Shown here piece by piece: positions 23,680-34,319 of a stretch of DNA of 64,000 bases (the first letter of the stretch is position 1; each line of letters starts with the position of its first letter). Under the pieces are notes generated by a model. It saw only the letters and a list, made by a program, of their open reading frames with translations, was not told where the DNA came from and did no database searches. The stretch spans positions 8,188,422-8,252,421 of the forward strand of contig NC_052142.2 in assembly GCF_016086655.4 (NCBI RefSeq), read 5' to 3'. The DNA comes from Lepeophtheirus salmonis. Taxonomy: Eukaryota > Arthropoda > Copepoda > Siphonostomatoida > Caligidae. A program made the translations under genes and the position numbers.

Positions 23680-24830
23680 CACAAAGGTTGTGTTTCAAAG
23701 TTTTGTTTAAAAAATTTGAAAATTATTGACATTTTTTTAAAATCAGTCATTCAGTCCACGTTTTGCTTCCGAACCCTGTACTTTAGCCTCATAAACTTAA
23801 GGGGTTGTCGAATGGCAATGCTCTCCAACAACTTTTTATGTCTCTAAATTTTATCATTCTCTGTAACAGTATGTTTTTTGCATTACATAAAGGGGATTCA
23901 AATTTCCAAAAAGTTTTTACCCTGATTTTTTTATCAAACCAGTAAATGTAATTATAATCATCTCCTAACTTTGAACATCCTGTATTACTTTTTACCAAGT
24001 AGACCATATCACTTTTTAACTTCAAATACCGAGTCACAATGATATATTATATGATGCATAGAGAGGGGATATCTAATTCATAAAATATGAATTAGCATGG
24101 TCTTAAAATTTTTGATAGTTTATATATTTTGTATATTTCCAGTCCTTTGTAATTAGGTTCATCGAGACACTGTACCAATATTTTAGTTCTGAATATACTA
24201 TAAAATAACTATTTTCTTCACTCTTTTATGACAAAACATAACTCCTTTATTTGAATAGCTCACGTATAAATTAATAGTAAAAAAGGACAAGAAACTTACT
24301 TACAGATACAAAAAGTAAAGTAAACACCAGAAAATAATAAAATAAATAATAATAATTCATAAAGATTAGAGGGTGCACATATATGTGTACTTATCTTACA
24401 AATTGGTAACACTTGTAACAAATGATTTTGAGCTACAAAAAGTCGACAATAACTCAAAATTTAAGGGATATTTATAAAATTAAAAGTGTAGAATTGCATT
24501 AATACTAAATCATCTGAAAGTTTCAACAAAGATATTTAGAAATGTAAATTTTATTATGGCCCTTGTATGTATTTTCTAAGTGAAATTAGCGACTTTAATA
24601 TTAATATTTTTAATAAAATACAATGAAATCAAATACACTTTTTGAAAAAATAATTATAATCTACTGTTATATATTATTTATCCCTAAAAAATGGGATATT
24701 ACAAAACTGTATTACATGCATTCACCAAATTCATGAAAAATAATTAATTATTTAAGAAAATAAGAAGTAATTTCTAAAATGAAAAAAGTGGAAGTAGAAA
24801 GAAAATGTGTAAATAAATAAGTGAAAGACT
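23680..24830. other. AT-rich intron sequence
   Basis: The first part may include the 3' flank of the mariner copy. No inverted repeat matching its 5' side was found. No gene. Confidence 0.35.
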
Positions 24831-24834
24831 TCAA

Positions 24835-24863
24835 CGTCAAGTATTAAATTATAATACTTGACG
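24835..24863. repeat. Perfect 12-bp inverted repeat (hairpin)
   Basis: cgtcaagtatta, five central bases, then taatacttgacg. A 29-base near-perfect palindrome that could fold into a stem of 12 pairs. Function unknown. Confidence 0.7.
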
Positions 24864-25739
24864 AAAAATTAAAATATATAAAAAGTATTGCCTTAAATCT
24901 TCAAACATTTTACAATCTGTTATGTCTATTTACGTTATGTGTCGTCTTCTTTTAAACATTAAAGTAATAAATATGTAATCGTTATTTTAGAAAATGAAGG
25001 ATTCAAAATCATGTTATTAAAATATTTAATTTGAATTAGTTCTAACTAATTACTCCTTAGTTATAATAATATATAAACATTACAATATTGTATGGTACAA
25101 AAAATGTAGGAGGGAAAATGTTAGCGATAAAATTACATAGTACCGAGAAAAACATACTAACGAGTACAAATGCTGTTGGTTATTTATCTCTTGGGTGAAT
25201 AAAATTCAAAATACAACGTGCATACTCTTCTACTCATGGAAATCCCTGAATATTTTGCAATTCTCGGGATGAAGGATCTCATATTATTTTTTGAGAACAA
25301 ATATAGGGAGAAACAGACATACGATGCTTAAATTAGAGGAAGAAGAATTCTGCTATCTCCAATTGTGGTATTAATATAATTTATATTAAAAAAAACCATA
25401 TAAATATTCATATCCAACTTTCCAACTGCGTCTAGCGAAGGAATATAATGGGTCCAGTTCTGCAATATGATATCTTTTATTCCAGGAATACCTCCAATAT
25501 CCAACTCACTGTTAAATATCTTCTCGGATTCTAACTCTAGCCAAGTATCGTATGGAGTCTCTCAAAGTCGGAGTTGCTTCACTTCAACTCATGTAACCAC
25601 TGGATAAAATTGTAAAGACAAAAACTTAATTACTTGGTCCATTATACTAATTATATTAGTATACGCGAAGAAAAAATGTTTGGATGTCTCCAAACGACCA
25701 CTTCTTAAAGTACACCTTGTTACCTTTATAGTACGCAAC

Positions 25740-25773
<34 letters not shown>

Positions 25774-28380
25774 GGCGCGAAATCATGTGGTAGTTAACCA
25801 AATAAGTAAATCACACTAAAGCTTTAAACCAAGTATCATCACGAGGGTCCACGTAATGAACAGCTGAAAAATGTCAATGTGCACTGTTTTTTTTGTCCGT
25901 TAGAGGGATTGTTTAGTTATTGTTTGGAAAGATAATTAGGAGGAGTTAATATCATGTGTATTTTACTTTTTAGAAGATGCAAGTTGAAGGTTCGGATGAC
26001 GGAAATTGAATTGTTGAGTATAAGGGAAAAGATATCCTGTGTTGACTTGAACCTTAATGAAGATTAATGAGAACTCATAACTTCTTTTTTAAGGAGCTCA
26101 AATTGAAATATCAAGTATGCCTTAAACCGTTTCGTGTTTCATGGTAAGAATGAGCCGCATTGTATGAGTATCAAAAATAATTTACTGTTTAGTTTTTTAT
26201 GCTTTCCGATTGATTATCTTTCTCATTCACAATGTATTTATTAGTCTCAGCCCTTACTGAAGACGAACTTAGAACTCATAAAATTATTACTGGATCAGTT
26301 TCATCAGATTCCTTCATTTATGGGAAGATACTCCCATCATACATGTATCGCCGTCGGAGAGAATCGTCTCATGAAGAACCTGCATATTATGTACAAGATA
26401 TACAACTCATCAATCTCTAATGATAATAAATAAATAAATCGAAATTTGTCAATTTCTATTTAGTTTACTACTAATGCTGTTTTCATTCAGTTTTTATGAA
26501 CTTGGATATCTCATGCATCACTATTTAGTATTTACTGGATCTATTATGAATATATGCATATTAAAACATTATACGATCAAATTGTAGATCGAGCTACTGT
26601 TACAATATGTTTAATATATAGTCTGTAAGGGATACTTTGAGTAAACTATTAATCAAATTTCATGGGAAGATTTGGTTCTGGAAACAAAGATCAAGAATAT
26701 TGACAGAGAATGGGAGCAAGTAGACCACTTCAAGGAAACACGGTGATCATAATTCACTTATCCAAGGAGATACAAAGGAATTGGGGCATTTAATAATACA
26801 AATTAGGTTTTGAACTACTCACCCTGCAATAGCGATACTGAAGCGGTCTCTTTATCCCTGATTCAAACCGACCAAACGATGTTAGTCCATAAACGTAGTT
26901 ATGAATGTTCCAAATAATTGTATCATAAGGAAATTACGTAAGCAATATCCAAATCCTGATAAAATCCAGATTTTTATAAAGGCTATAAATAAATGGGAAG
27001 ATTATATTATAATAATATGTCACCCTATACTCTCAGACAAACTATGTTATATAAAGTACAGAATAGCCTCGCATCTTTACTTCACGCCATGAGTGTAGCC
27101 TGTGCAGTTATTGTATTATGATACATACATTAAAACAGGCATACCTGTACTCTCCGAACTTATTTCCTTGTTGCAGCTGTATTTTTAGCCGAACCAGATG
27201 CCACTAACATAGCACATCTAAGACATTTTTGTGTCTCTGTATGCAGTATTGGAGAGTGATATTCTCTTGTCAAGTTTGTTTTTACAATAAATACTTTAAG
27301 TTATATCGATATTATACATGTATTTGCACAAAATATACAGGAAGACAAAAAAAATTTATAACAGAGAAGCTAAAGCTAGCCACTCTGGATCCAAATCATC
27401 TACGATATTCTTATAGTATGATATCAGTTTATTTACTTTGGTAAAAAAAATCAACTCCTATATTATCTGATATATCCCCATATTTCCGTTCGCTTATGCT
27501 GATAGTGATAAATCTTCTTCAAAACCTCAGCGTGCTTGATTATATAGATATTGTAGTCACTAGTATATTCTTTGGTAAATCCCTCGTATTATGAAATTAG
27601 GAAAACTAGTGTTATATTAATCTTGGATTCAGAAAGGTCATTTCAATAGATAGGGATTCAGTTTGGTCCTTTTCATCTTCCTCTCACGTAATTCCTTAGT
27701 CAAGGAGGGGAATATCTAGCATCCTCTACCACTATAAGGAAATACACTTACTATCTCGGAGAAAAATTTGAATACCATATGACGACAATGAAGTAAATAC
27801 TTATTCGTCTCGTGATTTGGCGAAGAAATAAGGACTCTTGGCGACTTGCTGCTGTTCAGAAATATACTTATTTACCTTTTGCGATTCTCAAACATGTAAT
27901 AGATGACATTACATGAGGTCCAAAGAATTACAACAGTAATAATATACAATAACCTTTGAGTAACTAAATGAAAAAGGTGAATTTCAGAAATTTCGTGGAT
28001 AACGGTCATCAATATGACTATACTTAAATTCAAGTAATTCAAAATTTACCGCATTATGAACTTAACTGAAGATCAATTTATATTTGTGAGTGAGTCTCGG
28101 TGGCAGAAAAATGAAAAGCGACATCTTAGGTAAAAAAATTTGTAACGCTGCACCATTCTTTCCCCTTAGGCTAATGTTCGCGTTTCGCTACTTGTTTTAA
28201 TACTTTAAATCACATCAACAGCTATTTATCTATGAAGTACTCGAGTACTGTCATTGACATATTATTTCTTCTCAATTTGTAAAATGAATTAAATAAATAT
28301 AGGTATCTCATACTATTAAAATCCTACATAGTATTTTATTTGATACTGTATTATAATATTACCTTATCAATATTTAATTA
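24864..28380. other. AT-rich intron sequence with a long oligo-A tract
   Basis: An A run of close to 30 lies at 25743-25770. Open frames at 26232-26420, 26901-27092 and 27229-27444 resemble no family I know and have random-like composition. Confidence 0.4.
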
Positions 28381-28525
28381 AAAGCTTAACTATACACTTC
28401 TATTTGAATATGATAGCCTAAATGTCTTCATAGAAATAATAAGACGACCGAAATATATATATATATATGACGAGGGATCAACAAGATACTGTATTCCTGT
28501 CCTTTAACAAAGCGTAATTGTGGTA
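28381..28525 (+). repeat. Repeat R4, partial copy
   Basis: Similar to 32077-32222: aaaag.tta.ctatac, gataa-like core, then gtcctttaacaaagcg against gtccttttgggaacggagc and taactaa at the end. It sits directly 5' of the CGGBP1/hAT-like element. Confidence 0.5.
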
Positions 28526-29206
28526 TAACTAAGGGTGATAATTTTGGTAAGAATAGAAAAGCGTGCGAGGAGAAGAGAAGAAATACTTATGGCATCATTG
28601 ATTAAATAATATACATCTTCTTCTATCAATCAAGAACGTTATCATTCCCACCTTTATTATTCAATATTAATATAATATTAGATGGTGATAGTCGATAGAG
28701 AACTGAATAAAATGCCTAAAATAACGTCGCCTTCTGTATGGATTTCTGAAAATGGAGGCCCAGGAATTTGGAAAATACTTACCTGATGAGAAACAGATGG
28801 TTTGTCGTATTTGTCGATATAAATGTGCCTTTAGTCCCCTGTCTAGAATTACACGCCACTCATTATCCTCATCTCATATCAAGAGCATGGATATTCATCT
28901 AAAAAATCAAGTTAATGATGAATACATCAAGTCAGACTTTAACTCTGATCTCACTAAGATGCTTATTGCATGTAATATAACCTTATCCATTGCTAATCAT
29001 CTATGTTCAAAACATTTATGGAGAAATACACGGATAAACCTATCCCTTCCCGAGGATCTATCATTAAATTAATGGAGGATGTTGGTACTGATGTCATTTA
29101 TAAAAATGTTTTAAGTCATCCACACCAAATGACGATCAAGTTATCAGTAAAAAGTATAAAATATTTACTAATTTCGAAATGGAACTCTGAATTTTGTATT
29201 ATCTAA
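28517..29206 (+). pseudogene. CGGBP1/hAT-like BED zinc-finger protein, frameshifted
   Basis: From 28752 the frame reads EFGKYLPDEKQMVCRICRYK, then HSLSSSHIKSMDIH. A Cys-x2-Cys and His-x5-His arrangement suits a BED-type or C2H2-like finger. FNSDLTKMLIACNITLSIAN follows. After about 29000 the likeness continues in another frame as MFKTFMEKYTDKPIPSRGSI. The order (finger, F-x-x-DL-x-x-x, F-x-x-F-x-EKYT-x-x-x-IP) is that of CGG-repeat-binding-protein-like proteins, which derive from hAT transposons. The likely original start is atgcctaaaataacg at 28712, in another frame, so two frameshifts are implied. The 5' 220 bases (28517-28740) recur at 44957-45170, showing it belongs to a repeated element. 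Confidence 0.55.
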
Positions 29207-29219
29207 CAGTTAGTATTCA

Positions 29220-30101
29220 ATTTTTTTTAAATCTAACCCTAAAATATGATTCTATTTTAGCCAAAATTATGCAGAATTATGATACACAACTCATTCAATG
29301 GCAAACAAAAGTGCTTAAATGGCCACAACAACGGGAGTAGTAGCTTTAGACGGTTCGCAAATAGTTTGTCTGAGACTATATTCTTCACTTAAAGACTTGG
29401 GTATGAAAATTATGTTTTCCAATATTACATAGTCAATAAATATTACTCTTTTTATCACTTAAGGCTTAGCTATGGTTGATTAGGCTCCAAGAAATGGTGT
29501 TCAGAAAACTCATAAAAGGCAAAAACAACTACTTAAATGGTCACAACAACGGCGGTACTTACATTGGGTGTATCATTATAATTAGCAATTCTGTATATCC
29601 TTCATGATAATAGTATGTTGTTATATAAGCATAAATAACGGGGGGAAACATCTTTTTTGATGCTCTTAATAGGGAGTAATATCGCCGGACATTACTACAT
29701 AATTAGCTTTTGCTCTAAATCTTTAAAATGGATTTATTTCTAACAATTTTTTATTAGTCTATTTATTGTCTAATTTTATGATTTTGACATTTACTTTATT
29801 ATTAATAATTAGTTAGATCTCATCGGTAGAGATATATCTATCCTGTGCACAATTGTATATAGCAACTTCCACATGAAGAAGAGGAGTGATTATCTTTTTG
29901 ATTAAACTCCACGTCTCGCTTGTGTCAGAACAAGAAAATATTATTTGGATCAATCTATTATTTCAATATTCTGTAAATATAATTTACTGTTATTAGTTAT
30001 ATGATTCCAATTGTTTAATTTTGTATATTTAACATAAATGTATGATGGTATATTTTTTATTATGTAGATTATATTTAATTAAAGCCTTCTTTTTTAAACC
30101 T
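29220..30101. other. Intron sequence with duplicated CATAAAAGGCAAAAACAACT-like segments
   Basis: Two similar stretches (29300-29345 and 29510-29560) share caaa.gtgcttaaatggccacaacaacggg-like words, suggesting a small duplicated segment. No gene is seen. Confidence 0.35.
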
Positions 30102-30360
30102 GGTACTTCAAATATATTTCGAAATACTCTACTTTGTCGTTTCATTAGCTATTATTCTGAGAATAAGGTTCATAATGAAATACAATTTCATGGAGTGTTA
30201 CATTTTCAAATTGCTAATAAATACTTTCGTTATACCCTCAAAAATCATAATGAAGCAGGCAGATGATAATCACATCAGTATTTTAAACAATGAAACCATA
30301 TGTATTTTTTTTCCCCCTTCTCCTTGCACGCGTTTTTCTCTACAATATTATCAACTTTAG
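30102..30360 (+). repeat. Interspersed repeat R2, copy 1
   Basis: About nine tenths identical by eye to 40557-40881, starting gg.acttcaaatatattt and ending cctacagaattatcaactt-like. Copy 2 carries an extra 60 bases in the middle. The overlapping open frames at 30042-30491 are repeat sequence, not genes. Confidence 0.75.
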
Positions 30361-30362
30361 GT

Positions 30363-30490
30363 ATAACTTATTATTTCGTTTATATATCAAAAAGAATAAA
30401 TTATGAAATAGCCATGACTTATCAAGTGAATTTACGGCTTGTATCAAAATACAAAGGGTATTTTTGTGTTAGTGAGGTAAAGCCGTATTA
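30363..30490 (+). repeat. Repeat R4, right-half copy
   Basis: Matches 32219-32355: aagaataaa.tatgaaat..ccatgac, caaaata and ttagtgaggtaa.gcc are shared. It abuts R2 copy 1 directly. Confidence 0.5.
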
Positions 30491-31722
30491 AAACAAACAA
30501 AAATAAAGACTGTAAAATTCTATGATTTATTCTAGCTGCATGTTGGTATGTATCTTTGACTACTTTTTCAACGAAGATTATAAGGTTTAGAGAAGAAAAG
30601 AAAGAAGGGAGAATAAAACAAAGGATTTTTGACAATAATATGAAATTTGAGCAAACGACAGTTCAACTGGAATATTTTTAGTTCTTTAAAGATTATTCAA
30701 ACTATAAATTAAGAATAGTCGATTATTACATATGTGTAGTTTAAATAAAGTTCTTTGCAAAATAAATTAATAAAATATAAAATAATAAATCAACATAATG
30801 ATTTATTTATTATTTTAGGCACTGAGCATTTAAAATGAATTTCTAGAGTATGATTCGTATAGATTCTTGAGGTTGAATTTATAATATATTCTGGCTCTAA
30901 ATCTAGCTATTTGAAAATTTACAATTCGGCATCATAGATAACTATAAACATTATCTATATTATTAATCCATCCAAATCCTTGTATAAATACATTTGGCCA
31001 TACTGACTCCCACCTCATTCATTAGTCATGATTATGAGATTTAGATGTATCTAATCACTAAAAATTACATTATTTAGATCCTTTTAAGCTCATGAATGGA
31101 GTTCTAAACGTAATATTTTTTAATGGTGTAGTTAGAGGCTGAGAGCAACTTCTCTTGGACGGTATAATTCCGACTTCACAAGAAAAAAACCTGGAAATGG
31201 GATTGCACCTGTTTGCTAATTGTTTTTCTTTCCCTAGTCCTTTTCTTCTGTCTCTACCCATTTTCTCACGTACATTTTCGTAATATCTCAAATATTATAG
31301 CAAAATAGAGAAGTGACTTAAATTATCAGAAGATGTGGATTTAATAATAACAGCTACGACAAATATTTTAACTTTATAATGGAACAACGTTCATATAGGT
31401 TTACTGATAGGAATTTATAATCAAAAAGGATATTTTTCACCAAAACATGTTGTGCGATTAGAGTTTATACTACTCCAGATAATATTAGTACTCATTGGTC
31501 TAGGTTTGTGTTAACACGCCTTTTTTTGTTTCAAAATGAAGAAATAAATACAATATAGAGATATTTTTTAATGATATACCGAAGATAGTTTCAAAACAGT
31601 TAGAAATGGTGTGTTAAACTTATTAACCAAAATTGATGAGTTAATATTTGATATCATATTGTTTAAAATTGAAAGTTCAATCAAGTCTAATCCAAATATA
31701 GTATAAATACAAATTGACTTAC
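30491..31722. other. AT-rich intron sequence
   Basis: No gene is recognised up to the M13 exon. The minus-strand open frame at 31070-31291 is without likeness to known proteins. Confidence 0.4.
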
Positions 31723-31919
31723 CCTAAAAGCTTGCTTTAAGCCTCCATTATCAGCTATATTTTCTCCTTGTGTCATACGACCATTGATATTAAGTTGAAT
31801 ATCAGAGATCATATAAGTAGAATATTGATCTATAATGCATTGGGCTGCATTATGAAATTCGGCAATTGTTCGGTTGTTCCACCATTGCTTTAAATTCCCA
31901 AATTTATCAAATTGTCGAC
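31723..31919 (-). CDS. M13 metallopeptidase, exon carrying the third zinc ligand
   Basis: Visible residues 305-370. The exon starts after ttacaatgaag with the last two bases of the split Gly codon and ends in phase 0 at agg|gtaagt, a consensus donor. It encodes GRQFDKFGNL, the WW dipeptide, NRT (possible N-glycosylation sequon), C-IIDQYS, and GENIADNGG. In GENIADNGG, Glu357 (visible numbering) is the expected third zinc ligand and Asp361 the residue that orients a zinc-binding His in M13 enzymes. The conserved Cys before IIDQYS is one of the family's disulphide cysteines. An ATG-initiated open frame over this exon runs on through the donor into intron and should not be taken as a separate small protein. 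Confidence 0.94.
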
Positions 31920-32076
31920 CTTCATTGTAATAAATATACATATATATTTTAAAGCTTACAATTAATTAAAAATTATTTTTTTGAAGTTAAATATGAAGTA
32001 CCTAAATATCGAAAAAAAAATGTTGAAGGTAAAAGAAATTGTACATAGTTTCGTAAGAGGAGATTGTATTAAAAGT

Positions 32077-32355
32077 TTAGCTATACATTTTTATTTGTGT
32101 ATCATAGCTAAAATTTATTAATAGAATTAATAAAATGGTCAATATATATTTTATTTAGAGGACAAAGTATCAACAAAAATTGTATTTCTGTCCTTTTGGG
32201 AACGGAGCATATGTCTAAAATAACTAATTACTTTGTATATATATATAAAAGAATAAACTATGAAATATCCATGACGTAAGAAGCAAGACGAGGAAATTGA
32301 CAGCTTACAACAAAATACATTAGGTTTTTTTCTGTTAGTGAGGTAACGCCTTGAT
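32077..32355 (+). repeat. Repeat R4, most complete copy
   Basis: Its left half is shared with 28381-28525 and its right half with 30363-30490, so this 280-bp stretch probably approximates the whole unit. The minus open frame at 32151-32390 lies over it and is not a gene. Confidence 0.5.
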
Positions 32356-32461
32356 AGAAGTTGTAATCTTTCCTCCGTTCTTCTTAGCAATACAATTATC
32401 AGGAGGGATCTGAAAGTTCTCGAAGTCTCTCCTAGTGTAAAAATTCTTCTAGAGAAAAATG

Positions 32462-32626
32462 TGTGATTTCCTCCCTCCTCTCATGAATTAAACGCAAACA
32501 CAGTTATCATATACAGATCTTTATTACAATTGAACACGCATTATTTTTTTAATTAACATAACGCAAATATAACTTCCTCTTCCTCTCCCCGCGCTCCCTA
32601 AGAGTAAGTATGTTTGTTGTTATACA
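32462..32626 (-). repeat. 3' LTR of the element
   Basis: 165 bases, starting TGTATAACAACAAACATACT and ending GGAAATCACA on the minus strand. It is collinear with 34184-34304 (shared words tgtgatttcctcc, catgaattaaa, ctttatta, cttcctcttcct). The TG..CA ends and the polypurine tract before it fix both borders well. Confidence 0.75.
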
Positions 32627-32849
32627 CCCCCTTGATATCCATATCAGGTGAAATCTTCGAATCTGCAGGATCTCGTAATTATTCTTCGCGTTCTTGAAAG
32701 GGGACGATTGATAAGTATCTTATACTGGTCCCGATCCGTTAAATGATTCCTTCTCCTCAGGTCCTTCGTGTACCTGGGCGCTCCATCAACGTCGAAGCTC
32801 AGATCACTATTAACTGCAATTACGATGCCGTCTTTCCATTGTTCCAGGC

Positions 32850-33545
32850 ATCTTAACTAACAAGTTTAACCCAAACATTGTCTCTGTTTTCAAACCATCT
32901 TCTTTCCAACCTTGGATGGGGAGAATCTTTTAAAGGATCAAGAAAGGGATTTCTCCACATACCTCTGAATATTTTTAGATAAGAGATTGCACCTTCTTAA
33001 CTCCAAGGCCATATATTGTACTAGAAAACAAAGTAGTTTACTGATTTCCTTGTCCGTGCAAATATAGCTTTGATTGTTCGATGGCTTTGTTCCACGATTC
33101 CATTACCTGATGTTCTGTAAGTTCCTCGAAATATGAGTTTTATCCCTCAATTACTGGTTGTTGCACTAAATTTTCTAAATCTATTAGTAATTACATTCAT
33201 TAATATTTTCACTAATTCTTTGACTATTTCCAACTGTACATTCCTACAGGTATCCTTAGCAAAGTGTAATGTGGTATTAATGCCTCTATGATGGAGAGAA
33301 TGACTTGTACAATTTTGTCCGCGTCATTATGGTTGTTTTTCATTTTTACGAGCCAAGCCTTTGGTTCTCTTGTTAAAGAGTCTGCTATTGAGCTGGCATC
33401 GTACTATACCTCAAACTTTCCACAACTCTCAATATTCCATATCCCACCGATGGGGTATACAATTCTTATTCTTCCATTAAATCTTGTAACATCCCAAGAG
33501 TACCAAGTATCAAGTCTCCAAAACCTCCTACCTTCTATTTAGACT
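32850..33545 (-). pseudogene. Integrase core and C-terminal remnant
   Basis: On the minus strand one frame reads HFAKDTCRNVQLEIVKELVK and then IKLIFRGTYRTSGNGIVEQS followed by HRTIKAIFAR. YRTSGNGIVE-x-x-HRTIK is the signature around the catalytic Glu of Ty3-type integrases. Upstream, YDASSIADSLTRE matches the strand region after the first Asp. Downstream, LERRWFENRDNVWVKLV matches the start of the integrase C-terminal domain. At least two frame changes and four stops are present. Confidence 0.65.
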
Positions 33546-33589
33546 ATTATTTATGGGATTATAGCAAAATTTGGTTCCGGGGCGTTGCT

Positions 33590-34205
33590 GGCGCTGACGA
33601 CGTCCCGGACCCGTTCCCCTGACTTGAAGAAACATACAATTTCTTGCCACTTGCTAGACTCTTCCACAAGTATAGTATTTAATCCTCTCCATGCAATCCC
33701 TCCTCAAGTGAGGTCCTCCACAGTCATAATACGAAACTTTTTTCGCTCTATCCACGAACCCCACTTCCGTCACTTCTTCCCTTGGTAGATCCTTCTTTAC
33801 ATCCCTAGTTAGGATCTCGCATTTGTAAGACCTCTAGTGTCGATCGGAGACGAGAGCTTACATACGCAGAAAAACCGGAAATGAATGTCATCTGTACGAG
33901 GCCGGACGACTCCGACAGTCCCGCCAGTTTGATGAGGTTTTTATATAAGCTAGATATACTTCTATTGACCCACCAGGACTCCAATGTTTGATCATCAACT
34001 CATCAAAAGCTACGAATGGGCTGAGTGAGAAAGCGGTCCTTAGGACTTTGTAACTGCAATCCTCTTTTTTCCTATCCAGTTCGATGAGTTGGTCATAGAC
34101 CTTGCAGGCCCTTTGGGATTGCCTGGTCATTTTACTAATTTTAAGTAGTGTCTTTGGTAACTCAGCTTGGCGGATCCATAGCTTGTGATTTCCTCCTCCT
34201 TCCAT
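33590..34205 (-). pseudogene. gag-like frame with two zinc knuckles
   Basis: The minus-strand frame (34205 to 33888) contains VYDQLIELDRKKEDCSYKVL, RTAFSLSPFVAFDELM and HWSPGGSIEVYLAYIK, the usual capsid C-terminal pattern of Ty3-like gag proteins (a DP-x-x-AF, then W-x-PGESVDVYLA-like block). The ATG at 34205 lies inside the LTR, so the real start is further in, perhaps the Met near 34130. After a stop at about 33885, two knuckles can be read at 33660-33780: YDCGGPHLRRDC and YTCGRV, a stop, QVARNC. Frame changes and stops show that it is dead. Confidence 0.65.
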
Positions 34206-34304
34206 GAATTAAATTCAAACATATTTATAATATACAAAACTTTATTACGATTTATCCCGCATTATCTATTTAATAAACATAACCAAAACACAACTTCCTC
34301 TTCC
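34184..34304 (-). repeat. 5' LTR of the element, outer end lost
   Basis: 121 bases matching the inner three quarters of the 3' LTR. Similarity ends near 34304, and the start of the reverse-transcriptase fragment of a different retroelement follows. Many substitutions separate the two LTRs, so the insertion is old. Confidence 0.7.
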
Positions 34305-34319
34305 TTATCTCATAGTCTA

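Larger units (their letters stand above)
32462..34304 (-). mobile_element. LTR retrotransposon with gag and integrase but no protease/RT
   Basis: Direct repeats of TG...CA type lie at 32462-32626 and 34184-34304. Between them, reading the minus strand, are a gag-like frame with tandem CCHC knuckles and then an integrase core and tail. The internal part is only about 1.6 kb; the protease, reverse transcriptase and RNase H expected between gag and integrase are absent. An AAGGGGG polypurine tract (32627-32633) sits right before the 3' LTR. TGGATCCGCC, five bases inside the 5' LTR, is a candidate primer-binding site. The 5' LTR lacks its outer 40 bases, where another retroelement begins, so no target duplication can be read. 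Confidence 0.78.

Noticed and set aside
25743..25770. Long A run as a poly(A) tail of a retrocopy
   Set aside because: No coding or UTR-like sequence is recognisable before it on either strand.
33288..33788. Plus-strand frames at 33288-33542 and 33585-33788 as genes
   Set aside because: They are antisense to the integrase and gag knuckles of the LTR element.
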